A stretch of 64,000 nucleotides of DNA from Pelodictyon luteolum DSM 273 (GTDB taxonomy: Bacteria > Bacteroidota > Chlorobiia > Chlorobiales > Chlorobiaceae). A program made the translations under genes and the position numbers. This document shows positions 25,601 to 29,586 of this stretch, piece after piece. The notes beneath the pieces were generated by a model. That model saw only the letters and a program-made list of their open reading frames with translations, did no database searches and had not been told where the DNA came from. Position 1 is the stretch's first letter. Each line of letters starts with the position of its first letter. The DNA is taken from positions 373,001-437,000 of the forward strand of contig NC_007512.1 in assembly GCF_000012485.1 (NCBI RefSeq). Reading direction: 5' to 3'.

Positions 25601-27689
25601 CGCTGACACGGTGGATATAGCGGTTGAGTCGGTATCAAGAGGCGGAACATTCGAGGGTACGGTGCCCCTCACCAATGACGAGCTGAAGGCGATGCTCGGG
25701 GTATCGGTCCAGTCGGGAAGCATCAGCGCACTCGGAGCTGACGCATCGGCAGGAACGGAGTTCGGCTGGACATTCACCTCTGGCAGTTCCGGCAGCGCGG
25801 CGTTCGACTTTCTCCGTGATGGCGAGACGCTGGTGCTGACCTATACCCTCAAGGCGACGGACAACAGCGGTGCGGGATCGCTGGAGGCATCGCCTTCGGC
25901 GACATCAATCGTCGTTGTTACGGTGACCGGCACGAACGACGCACCAGAGATCACAGCAGCAACCGTAACCGGCGCCATTACCGAGGGCTCGGGTGACTTG
26001 ACAGAGACGGGTTCGATTGCTTTTTCCGATGTGGACCTCTCGGACCGTCCATCGGTGAGCAAAGCGCTGAAGTCGCTCAAGTGGGAGAGCGCTGCGGGAG
26101 AGGATGTGACCGATGCGATGAGCGTCGGCCGCTATAATGAGCTTACGGCATTCGCCAGTGGGGAGTCGGTGTATGGCTTTGCGATGACGCCATCGTCAGC
26201 CAACGCGAACGGCGGCTCGGTTGGATGGGAGTACAGTATGCAGGAATCCACTCTTGATTTCCTCGCTGCCGGCGAAACGGTGACGGTTGTATACACGGTG
26301 CGTGTTGCCGACGATAAGGGCGGTTCAGCTTCACAGGATGTGACGATAACTATCAACGGCACGAACGACCTGCCGGAGCTTGCATCAGTGACGTATGGCA
26401 GCATCGTTGAGAATCCTTCCGATACGACGGTTCTCGAATCCGGACTTTTCGGTACTCTCAAGGGGACCGATCGTGACAGCGTTTCGATGCTTACTTACGG
26501 AATTTCGGGATCTTTACCAAGCGGGGGGATGGTGGCTCAGTCCGGAAGATACGGTACGCTTCAGGTAGCGACCGCGAGTGGAGCTTTTCTCTATAAGCGC
26601 GACGCACTGGCGGTCGAGGCTCTCGACGATGGGCAGATGGCGGCCGATCGATTTATCTTTACGGTTACTGATGGCCTGTCCGCTCCGAGTAAGAGGGAGT
26701 ATGTGGTCAACCTCACGGGGGCTGCGGAATTCGTGCCGCTTGCCGATGCAGCAAAAGCAAAAACAAGTTCAGACAACCTTGCTCCGGATCTGGTGCCAAG
26801 CGTTCTTAATTCATTGGTGCTGGTGCAGCCTGATTCGGGAACTGATGCCTCGCCGGCATCGTCGATGCTTTCCACGGTGGTGCAGGGTATTGTCGTTCAG
26901 GGGGTGGATGTTTCTACAGATCCATTTGTGGTGCCCTCAGCAACCGGCAGCTCCGTTCCTCCTGCGACTGTTCCGGAGCCTTTGCTGTCCGCGGCTTCGT
27001 CAACAGTTGCCCCCTCTGAAACGGTTTCCCTGCCAGTTAAAAATTCGGTTGCCGGGATTGATGACGGGCAGAACGTTAAGGGCGCTTCGCTCACCAAAGC
27101 TACCGGTGCTGCAGAGGGTGCTGCATCCGTGGGCAGAGCTGTCGGTGAGGTTTTGTTTGTCGATAAGGGAATCGGCAACATCTCTGTTGATCCGGTGATG
27201 GGTCTGATATTCCGGGTTCCCGAGAATGCTTTCGGCAAGGCGGATGCTTCGGCGAAGGTCACCTATCGGGCCATGCAGGCTGGTGGTCTGCCCCTGCCGA
27301 AGTGGGTTACGTTCGATTCTGAAAGCGCAACGTTCAGGGTGAAGCCTGGTGCCGAAGGCTCCTTGCGGGTTGTTGTCAAGATTCTTGATGAGGCCGGAAA
27401 CGAGGCCGAGGCATCGTTCGAGCTTAACGCCAGAGATGGATTGACGCCAAAAGACGACGCAAAGGATGGCTCGAAAGATGGCGAGGGCCGCCCTCAGGGC
27501 GCCGCGGGGCACCGGTCTCTTCACCCGTTCTCCCGGGAGGGTGCTCTGGACGGCGGACGCGAAGTGCTTCCGTCGGCCGGGCGCCGTGCGCTCAGCGAGC
27601 AGCTGGCCGAGGCGGGACGCTGGGGTATGTTCCGCAAGCACCATCAGCTGCTGGCACAGCTTGGTGAAGTTGTCGCTGAAGATGCGTGA
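7653..27689 (+). CDS. Giant LEPR-XLL / DUF4347 multidomain surface protein (giant 1)
   Basis: One uninterrupted frame encodes about 6,678 residues from ATG 7653. A TTG at 7647 and an ATG at 7692 are alternative starts, and none has a good ribosome site. Approximate order: LEPRILLDA motif (18-26); DUF4347 (111-265); six LamG-type lectin domains (270-1666); a beta-rich region (1726-1843); cadherin-like repeats; a LamG inserted in a VCBS domain (about 2128-2342); a propeller-like block (2450-2703); another LamG (2983-3136); a discoidin-like F5/8C domain (3480-3620); VCBS/cadherin repeats; a C-type-lectin-like domain (4530-4666); more VCBS repeats to about 6366; a CADG-like domain (6506-6596); and an Arg/His/Ala-rich amphipathic tail. 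There are no RTX nonapeptides and no classical signal peptide. LEPR-XLL is known from N-termini of very large, probably surface, proteins. The lectin-like modules suggest binding to glycans on cells or surfaces. Export by the machinery encoded just downstream is inferred. Confidence 0.93.
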   Translation: MSGPLDNKRRGKGMFLALEPRILLDAAAAVLAGDLIQEALTADSDAGTVECAQVEPTADAEDAATDSPETQADAYDTADSADAAASPLDAAAEVHPVDIVPAADGSADARHEIAFVDASVPEADSLASGLPDRVEVYRIDAGSSGIAQITEILNTRTDIDAVHILSHGTSGSLRIGSDTLSTDTIDFYASQLTAIGRSLSADGDILLYGCDIGQDSDFVLRFSQITGADVAASTDDTGSAALGGDWELEHEVGTIDADAIVSDDYSGILGDYALSFDGGNDYARSASAVNLGNTFTISFWMNAESLKNYGDPLSAGTADYHLSFLTYQDGKMLFIAGDGSSWGNGVTTTSGTFSAGTWYHIVGVATGSNLQLYVNGSLYGTSESNSSPVNDVINIGARPATGYYFDGRVDEVGIWNEAFNAATISALYNGGSPISLTADATNYTGHTDNLLAYWKFNEGSGTTVADSSSHANALTVYDGSSVAASWAVGAMNAPAVGSGQALDFDGVDDKVVVADSGALDLSGSFTIEAWIMPQGSGSSSTDGGMILNKENSYEIAWHGDGSIYYALNDDDTSLDWAWVDTGLDAPVDQWSHLAFIKSSTSLKVILTSEAGESLTYAASTFAGQPEPTTEPLTIGGRPAGTYFNGLIDEVRIWSDARTDTEITTSLYTRLSGTEQGLVGSWDFEEPSGTTAYDRSPSANNGTLTNFVSTDRTSESAPVSERAGALVLDGTDDYLRVENHSELEITGDVTVAVWAKFDVLDGWDIMAIQGNGEGDDNTLYMFGVSTSGGSSKLVAYWEYDSGGSDYYAYSTVSVTVNTSDWHHYAMVRDSVARTVSFYIDGDKFGDAVSYTNNAYKSLTGPLTIGASTTSTGAHNFIDGKIDDLRIYSRALSGAEIAASKDTELNGSESGLVAYYSFNDAGGSVAVDSSPNRLDGTLYGGVSLTTAASPVQRATGMGLVFDGTDDYVNAGANAALQITGDLTVETWANFESLDHNSAPSTLVLQGLGNIDNSQSSNNILYLFRINTDKTLNVFWEYATGTNVTLTSTIAASVNAGEWHHYSFVRDAANKTLTFLVDGVKLGEAISYSSNPVGGDSTPLIIGAEYQNDGAVVSEFKGMIDDVRIWNVARSAAEIAAAMSSRLASTTANLVANFRLDEQGSSTIKSSNGTYTGTLSGNPQFVTNYYIDTLVTDQGTGILPAYDVDTSGTLTFSTTRAPLKGTLTWTDAAAGAFTYTPNAAATGIDTFFYEVSDGSLTSAPREVLVSILDGNQALDFDGVDDYVDLGINQTTLGNTFTISAWVNPDGVWTNYRGIAGDHYDSLESGGTAGINFGQYNSAEPEGAGIVFTIGTGVEQVWSSVRIDTSLIPANDWSHVSMVVSADATTADNYIKVYVNGLLVGEKTGVAAFTPKDGFTIGRAFNGNDRYFDGQIDEFQIWDTARSEAEIREYMYRELPDMVVSGGDLVAYYRFNESSGTLLYDARGGADGTLLHMDDADRVTSAAQFGPKNALDFDGTNDYVNLGSFTDFYGSNYDSDYTISAWVKPADTASNQSIFYARENTADEKYLDLRVNSDGTLTFIVRTIYPDTQGLVTSTVRVDDGRWHNVTAVKSGSVHTLYIDGVSAGMFTLGENPMQLDYFYIGASRTDNNNIAQFFNGRIDEFRLWDKALSASELRDTMMRSLTGNESGLAAYYNFDNTSGTTLQDFSGGRHDGTLTNMDAATDWVASVAFNTWLNTSSTAWAMATNWSLGSVPVSTDNVGIYSYAGSSSPTLSSAATVNNFLLGTGATFTLSANLTVNGSLILENDLDLNGQVITLGGSAMLVEDGGRAYGTSGSITTTRTLSNISGVDVAGLGAEITTVADMGSTIITRTHVADTEPVTLKRSYTLTPITNTGLNATLVFHYDDQELNGLNESDLKLYTSTDSGSTWTFIGGTVDATANTVTLAGLGSLSLVTLGVNAPAVTASAGTTAFTESASASASGDAKKIDESITVSARSGEILTGATVSITGNFKSGEDILAFANDSSTMGDLTGSYDSATGVLTLSSSGGVTAAQMQAALRAVTYRNTSETPTESTRTVSFVVNDGSVGSVVVTKLVSVAATNDAPVAGADSAAVSEDATGTGNVFLNDTDRDFQTTGITVNNGSTTNQGLVFDERPAGTTLLGGATSLDISIIFSSTDSSGDAPIFSYAAGSSYNELLFDANYSNSGKLDWWFGNTALNDSGITSAELLDGNVHTLRFTWISATGATAFYLDGVQKCLTTHFTNSSLGSDGVLVLGQEQDSVGGGWSTSQVFSGTYYGVSITAGDGTTTRTAHWDMSGAQDGTVTSESGGYDLTLAGSPTLVNQLSVSAIRTGTEAGSGTSGTVGQSLAGTYGTLTINADGSYSYSADQNAADALAAGSSATDTFTYSVSDGGLTDTAELVFTVNGMNDVPLISSDSDLIQQASSTGIALKNAAGTAVSDLAIRGIATDGTYMYIADDNGVSSLTIVRFTMEGTMVDTRVVAELPVGWNQMVYLDGAIYFRSYNVNSASNNALYRIATSNWPTAAVSSVTVPGDHPLLIGDGWMNGNLFTTPDGRIGVLGQQDENYDTLVRLYSVSADGLTLTHVQDITILDAVEFPIDSHGAASDGQYLYVMSINAGYRVYSLIDGSFVYDNSSVEGGGSWTMQTPAQGDTAEIGNATYLTRNPLTGAFIWADYNNARVVSSAGVVPSFTVTEDVAGNLTFTGTPFADIDGDTLTVTLSVADGTIAGSAGTGITIGGSGTARTFAGSAADLNTYFGSAGKITYTAAQDSTASRALGVSVTDGTLSSSLQAVIAVTPVNDAPGITAGGTTAFTEQTPIAVASAITLSDAEGDGEWTEGTLKVQVTSNSEAADSLVLPNNAPEGYGIWLDVVNNKTLKYGSTAIGTASSFLASGDTAWTFTFNATATNALVQATARAIQFNNSSDTPGTASRTVTFTATDMHSAATSATQAVTVAALNDAPKVTNEADPALVFDGTDDYALFPDIDANISTAFTLETWVKFDDLDGVQFISGKGTEQMELHTSGSALRFIPTNGAYIDTGSVLVVDTWTHIAATYDAGADTAHIYINGVEVSAVDNNAAADSALLATETGYYLGRRADNTYYLNGSIADFRIWNDVRTADEIRNNMNAELQGSEAGLVALWNLDEGSGTTLADATSSRFNGTAYNTTTWTTRPVTAGLSVNYTEDASPVSLFSGVNVSTVETGETITAMTLTVSNVSDATESLGIDSSAVALTNGASGTTATNGLGYSVSVSSGTATVTLSKAEGISASATETLINGITYSNSSQAPSTGATRTVTITSLKDSGGSAGGGSDTASLNVAATVTVHAVNDAPVLAAQTLSITETASYDTFSIEKGRFGATDAEGDSIVFSLVDSTTVPSGAVDSEGYNFVQNGAYGDLYIQTDGDYAFVPDNGAINALTNNVSESFKIRATADGQTAESTFTVSITAVNDTPTITTYVSTADITTGLPDTAYSVVGSSPETEVVKYAFDDNVNTKYLNFSGVGSSVTVDAGANYVVTSLGLTTANDATNRDPAHFILYGSTDNASFTQIAAAALTPPAERYTDYPTVSFSNSTSYRYYRLAFDQSAGGGGDSYIQVAEIRLGGETSNVILYTENAQVNALENVILRDNEHGSLASATVTISGNYENASDSLSFTNNNTGLYGSITASFVSSTGVLSLSGSATVEQYQNALRAVTYASSSDNPTLNSPTRTLSWQVNDGAADSSVATSTITITPVNDAPALAGAGNTLAFTEGSSPAVIDASLALSDADDTTIASATVTISGGYVSTEDVLACTSQNGITGSWNGSTGVLTLTGSATIAQYKAALESITYQNTNTNNPNIGNRTISWVVNDAALGSSPVTSTITVAGVNDAPTVSSSITRSASEGASSITFNLLANASDVDDSTLSITDVTYAVGGVSTGNSGSDVPAGFSLSGVTLTVDPAAAAFDDLAAGVGRTIVASYTIADGSGGAVTQTATVTITGTNDVPTVTNADTAKAGAVTESGNADDGTAEAGTATASGTLSSSDVDASATATWSLQGTPSTTYGTMVLDATSGVWTYTLDNTLTATQALKEGESATQTYTARVTDDKGAYVDQTLTVTITGTNDVPTVTNADTAKAGAVTESGNADDGTAEAGTATASGTLSSSDVDASATATWSLQGTPSTTYGTMVLDATSGVWTYTLDNTLTATQALKEGESATQTYTARVTDDKGAYVDQTVTITITGTNDAPTLTGLEGKTVLENASAAFIDSSVVFGDVDSVNLDGGTLMVSGLDSEDVVSIATGVAHSNGAIQRDGNNVQVSDGSGWTTIGTIGTVAGATGSGENLVITFNSSAMPTNVDALLQSLTFYNNDDTPTAIRTLSITVTDGDGGTTGAQSAVVNVTAVDDSSVLAFSHSPSTYTENATGFHIDSGLTITDVDSTTLDGAKVFISSNFFGTEDTLSASGTNVSWSGSGGSYAGTNGTITMAYDAAKGILTLSGSAGVADYQAALRSIQYSNSSDNPSTASRGIDITLGSAVGTVIDDTLHFYEYVAIPGISWTASRDAAALKTLNGLTGYLATITSEAESTFVLSKVSGTTWIGASDKDSEGIWKWMTGPETGETLSWTNWSSGEPNNSGGNEDYAHIMDWTSPAGKWNDLPDGGGGGDYASKGYLVEYSAPALSVSFSKSLSLGITAVNDVPVSSGGITNTGGIEAGVDSSGNAVAGSNATAAANALFAGVSDLDNSIFTVTQAKASAGSFAGVTASTTSSNGLAVTGLYGTMTVGADGSYSYVIDNTNATVQALDESESVDDLFVVRVSDGSGGTVDQALTIRVDGTNDRPTVSSSITGSASEGASSITFNLLANASDVDDSTLSITDVTYAVGGVSTGNSGSDVPAGFSLSGVTLRVDQAAAAFDDLAAGVGRTIVASYTIADGSGGSVAQTATVTITGTNDVPTVTNADTAKAGAVTESGHADDGAAVAGTATATGTLTSSDVDAGATKAWSLQGTSSTTYGTMAINASTGVWSYTLNNELTATQALKEGDTVTEAYTARVTDDQGAYVDQTVTITITGTNDVPTVTSLAAAHAGAVVEAGHQDNGTVVAGTATATGTLAASDVDTGATKIWSLQGTPSETYGTMAINSSTGVWTYTLDNTLMATQALKEGESATQTYTARVTDDQGAYVDQAVTITITGTNDAPVLQAVTAGSITETVQSSATADQNLSGTLTAADVDGGDSKTYGINDGSGNAIAASDGVVSKAGTYGTLTLDTSTGVYAYAKNASAIEALDDGESGSDSFTVVVTDSAGAVSSKTYTVSVTGHDDAPTLSAATSGSITETGLATAVTETGLTGTLSGSDVDTEILTYGIDGGIELTGTYAGIVTKTGTYGTLSLNRSSGAYQYDRNAASVEALAASESVSDVFTLTVTDGDGVLVRQTYTVNLTGADDVPLITVVDVDASITEASTLLDSGSVTFTDVDLSDRPVATGAKSSISAVKSGGTTALVLSAAQESALAAGFSVTNADGNTNNGTVNWGYVIAESTLDFLGAGEKVTAVFTITVNDQHGGTATQDVMVRITGANDSPSISLGGSDSASEGLSESNAGLSKSGTLTLSDKDATDTVTPSVYAVSTEGITNGISNTAFKAMLSVDDGAVIASGATGGTIHWVFNSGSEAFNYLAEGETLKLTYTLRATDSQSSVVDQAVVITITGTNDTPVVDATDVSGGVTELVTADGNLTDSGTIGFTDTDLSDTHSLGAVTASGGAIGALTVTKTVDTTGIGTGGSMTWNYSVAASAVEYLAAGETKVESFTFAVQDAHGGSVTRTVEVTLTGTNDAPVITAGPDTASLSEIDAGLSTSGSLTVSDVDVTDVVTATRTLSVGGTSNRSDSAAPGDAALLGMFTVTPGTIIDGLHTSSTLGWSFDSGTGTFDYLQNGETLVLTYTVSATDDNGTALSDSETVTITITGTNDTPVITNGNDTSALTETDAALTASGTMAVMDLDTADTVDIAVESVSRGGTFEGTVPLTNDELKAMLGVSVQSGSISALGADASAGTEFGWTFTSGSSGSAAFDFLRDGETLVLTYTLKATDNSGAGSLEASPSATSIVVVTVTGTNDAPEITAATVTGAITEGSGDLTETGSIAFSDVDLSDRPSVSKALKSLKWESAAGEDVTDAMSVGRYNELTAFASGESVYGFAMTPSSANANGGSVGWEYSMQESTLDFLAAGETVTVVYTVRVADDKGGSASQDVTITINGTNDLPELASVTYGSIVENPSDTTVLESGLFGTLKGTDRDSVSMLTYGISGSLPSGGMVAQSGRYGTLQVATASGAFLYKRDALAVEALDDGQMAADRFIFTVTDGLSAPSKREYVVNLTGAAEFVPLADAAKAKTSSDNLAPDLVPSVLNSLVLVQPDSGTDASPASSMLSTVVQGIVVQGVDVSTDPFVVPSATGSSVPPATVPEPLLSAASSTVAPSETVSLPVKNSVAGIDDGQNVKGASLTKATGAAEGAASVGRAVGEVLFVDKGIGNISVDPVMGLIFRVPENAFGKADASAKVTYRAMQAGGLPLPKWVTFDSESATFRVKPGAEGSLRVVVKILDEAGNEAEASFELNARDGLTPKDDAKDGSKDGEGRPQGAAGHRSLHPFSREGALDGGREVLPSAGRRALSEQLAEAGRWGMFRKHHQLLAQLGEVVAEDA
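14034..14679 (+). other. LamG-like module inserted inside a VCBS domain of giant 1
   Basis: The flanks (NDAPVAGADSAAVSEDATG ... NDTDRD before, AIRTGTEAGSGTSGTVGQSL after) align with one continuous VCBS domain in giant 2 (about 52308-52685: NDAPVAVNDTGSVAEDATL ... DDTDVDTDATSTVTAIRTG). In giant 1 about 215 residues are interposed, with a concanavalin/LamG-like pattern (LVFDERPAG, HTLRFTWISATGATAFYLDG, LGQEQD). The comparison makes this an insertion into a loop rather than a separate tandem domain. Confidence 0.75.
19302..19710 (+). repeat. Dispersed repeat, copy 1 (VCBS/Ig unit of giant 1)
   Basis: About 409 bases recur at 22137-22545, 2,835 bases (945 codons) downstream, with only scattered differences. 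The reading frame is kept. The block encodes one Ig-like unit (PTVSSSITRSASEG...) plus the start of the next VCBS unit. Confidence 0.9.
19616..20341 (+). repeat. Perfect-phase tandem duplication of a 363-bp VCBS unit (giant 1)
   Basis: Two adjacent copies (19616-19978 and 19979-20341) of a 363-base unit, exactly 121 codons, differ at only a couple of positions that I could find. The encoded VCBS domains (TNDVPTVTNADTAKAGAVTE ... GAYVDQTLTVTITG) are virtually identical. Neighbouring VCBS units at 22460-23200 are clearly diverged, so this duplication is recent. Confidence 0.93.
22137..22545 (+). repeat. Dispersed repeat, copy 2 (VCBS/Ig unit of giant 1)
   Basis: This is the second copy of the block at 19302-19710. 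The near identity ends within the following VCBS unit, where copy 1 reads GNADDGTAEAG and copy 2 reads GHADDGAAVAG. Confidence 0.9.
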
Positions 27690-27756
27690 TTTAGGGTTAA
27701 ATGCCGTAACTTCCGAAACTGTTAATTGCAAAAGCCATATGGCGTAGCGTTTTTTT

Positions 27757-29586
27757 ATGATGGTTAACCCCCTGCGGCATGCCCCGATGGCCTTTCTGGC
27801 CGCCGTGCTGCTTTTGCTGTCCTCATGCGCGGTCGTGCCGAAGCCCCTGGACTCCGAGTCCAACAGGGCGCGCCTTTCAGCAGGGCTTGCGGAAACATAT
27901 GCCCGACAGGAGCAGCTGCAGCGTTCTGTGACGCTCGAGGAGGCGATGGCCCGCGCCATCAGCTACAACCTTGACAGCCGGGTGAGGCTGATGCAGGAGG
28001 CGCTTGCGCATGGTGAGCTCGCTCGTGCCCGCTGGGACATGCTGCCGAAACTGGCTGCAAGTGCGGGGTATTCGCACCGCTCGGACTATCCTGCGTCAAG
28101 CAGCGCAAGTTACAGTGATGGTGAGGTCGGTGCAGTGACGCTCTCGATGTCGACCTCGCAGGACCGGGATCTACGGACGGCGGATCTCAGCGTCGCATGG
28201 AACGTGCTGGATTTCGGTGTCAGCTACTTTCAGGCAAAACAGCAGGCCGACCGGCAGCTGATATGGCGGGAGCGTCGCCGCAAGTCGGTCCACAACCTGA
28301 TGCAGGAGGTGCGGCTGGCGTATTGGCAGGCGGCGGGTGCCGCCCGGCTCCGCTCTCGTGCCATGCGTGTTCTTGATGCATCGGAGCGTGAGCTCGGGCG
28401 CATCCGCCGGCAGCGGGAGCTGCGTTTGACCTCAGGTCTTGAGAGCCTGCGGCAGGAAAAAGCGCTGCTTGAGGTCATGCGCCAGATGCAGGCGATTCTC
28501 GATGAGTTCGCTGTTGCAAAGCCGAGGCTTGCCTCATTGATGGGGCTTCCTCCGGGATCTGCCTTTGAGCTTGCCCTCGTGGATCTACCCGACGACGGGC
28601 TGCCGGGCATGGATGTGCCGGTGGAGGAGATGGAGCGCGTTGCGCTCAAGTACCGTCCGGAGCTGCGCGAGGCGGCTTATGAGGAGCGCATATCGGCGCT
28701 CGAGGCCCGCAAGGCTATCGCCCGGCTGCTTCCGGGCATTGAACTGAGTGGATCAAAGGAATACAACAGTAACAGTTTTGCGGCCTATCCCAACTGGTGG
28801 GGGGGTGGCATGACGGTGAGCTGGAACCTGATGAACATCCCTTCGGCACCGCAGCGCATCAAGACGGCCAAGGCCGCAAAAACGGTTGCGGAGGCCAACA
28901 GCCTCGCGCTTGCGATGGCCGTGCTCTCGCAGGTATACGTGAGCCGCCAGCAGCAGATCGCCGCCATCAGGCAGTATTCACTGGCACGGCAGCAGTGGGA
29001 CGTCGACGAGCAGATGCTCTGGTATGTCGAGGCCGGCCATTCGCTCAATGCTCTCAGTGACCGGGAGCTGATACAGACCGAGGCCAATGCGGTGAAGGCC
29101 CAGCTTGGCCTCTATGTGGCCTATGCATCAATGGAGCGGGCACAGGGGAACGTCTATGCTTCGCTCGGGCTCGATCCGTTCGTCGACATCGACGCCCGTA
29201 TGCCGGTCGACAAGCTTGCCGACACCATAAAAAGGGCCTCTGACGCATGGCAGGCGGGTAAGTTCAGCTGGATCAACGAGGAGATGGGCCGAATCGAGCA
29301 GTCGAGGGCGCTCTATCATGAAGGCATGGAACTGTTCCGGCGTGAAGAGTACGCAAGGGCCGATTCCACCTTCAGTGCACTGAGGGCGCTTGACCCGTTC
29401 AACGAGTCTGCACGGCAGTACGCCGAGGTACTCATTCCTGCCCGGGTAAAGCGGATAGACAAGGCGCAGTCGCTGCGACATAAAGCAATGGAGGCGCAAA
29501 AACTGCAGCAGGAAGGCAAAGTCGAAGAGGCCAAGGCGCTCTGGACAGAAATCATCACGGAATCAAAAGAGGAGTTGAGTAAATGA
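27757..29586 (+). CDS. TolC-type outer-membrane efflux lipoprotein with TPR-like C-terminal tail
   Basis: The 609-residue protein has a lipoprotein signal (AAVLLLLSSC, acylated Cys24) and then two OEP repeats of the TolC family (about 55-270 and 285-480), which trimerise into an outer-membrane channel with a periplasmic alpha-barrel. TolC proteins normally end near there. This one continues for about 110 residues with TPR-like helices (ALYHEGMELFRREEYARADS..., then LRHKAMEAQKLQQEGKVEEA) that match the alternating units of the next gene's product. Its stop overlaps the start of that gene (ATGA), indicating translational coupling. It follows giant 1 by 67 bases on the same strand. The gap contains a T7 run just before the ATG and no recognisable ribosome site. 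Inference: an outer-membrane exit channel for this locus, with the tail docking to the TPR protein. Confidence 0.9.
   Translation: MMVNPLRHAPMAFLAAVLLLLSSCAVVPKPLDSESNRARLSAGLAETYARQEQLQRSVTLEEAMARAISYNLDSRVRLMQEALAHGELARARWDMLPKLAASAGYSHRSDYPASSSASYSDGEVGAVTLSMSTSQDRDLRTADLSVAWNVLDFGVSYFQAKQQADRQLIWRERRRKSVHNLMQEVRLAYWQAAGAARLRSRAMRVLDASERELGRIRRQRELRLTSGLESLRQEKALLEVMRQMQAILDEFAVAKPRLASLMGLPPGSAFELALVDLPDDGLPGMDVPVEEMERVALKYRPELREAAYEERISALEARKAIARLLPGIELSGSKEYNSNSFAAYPNWWGGGMTVSWNLMNIPSAPQRIKTAKAAKTVAEANSLALAMAVLSQVYVSRQQQIAAIRQYSLARQQWDVDEQMLWYVEAGHSLNALSDRELIQTEANAVKAQLGLYVAYASMERAQGNVYASLGLDPFVDIDARMPVDKLADTIKRASDAWQAGKFSWINEEMGRIEQSRALYHEGMELFRREEYARADSTFSALRALDPFNESARQYAEVLIPARVKRIDKAQSLRHKAMEAQKLQQEGKVEEAKALWTEIITESKEELSK

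Noticed and set aside
27690-27756. Possible intrinsic terminator between giant 1 and the TolC lipoprotein gene
   Set aside because: The palindrome GCCATATGGC has no loop to speak of and is separated from the T7 run. The stem is too weak, so co-transcription remains possible.
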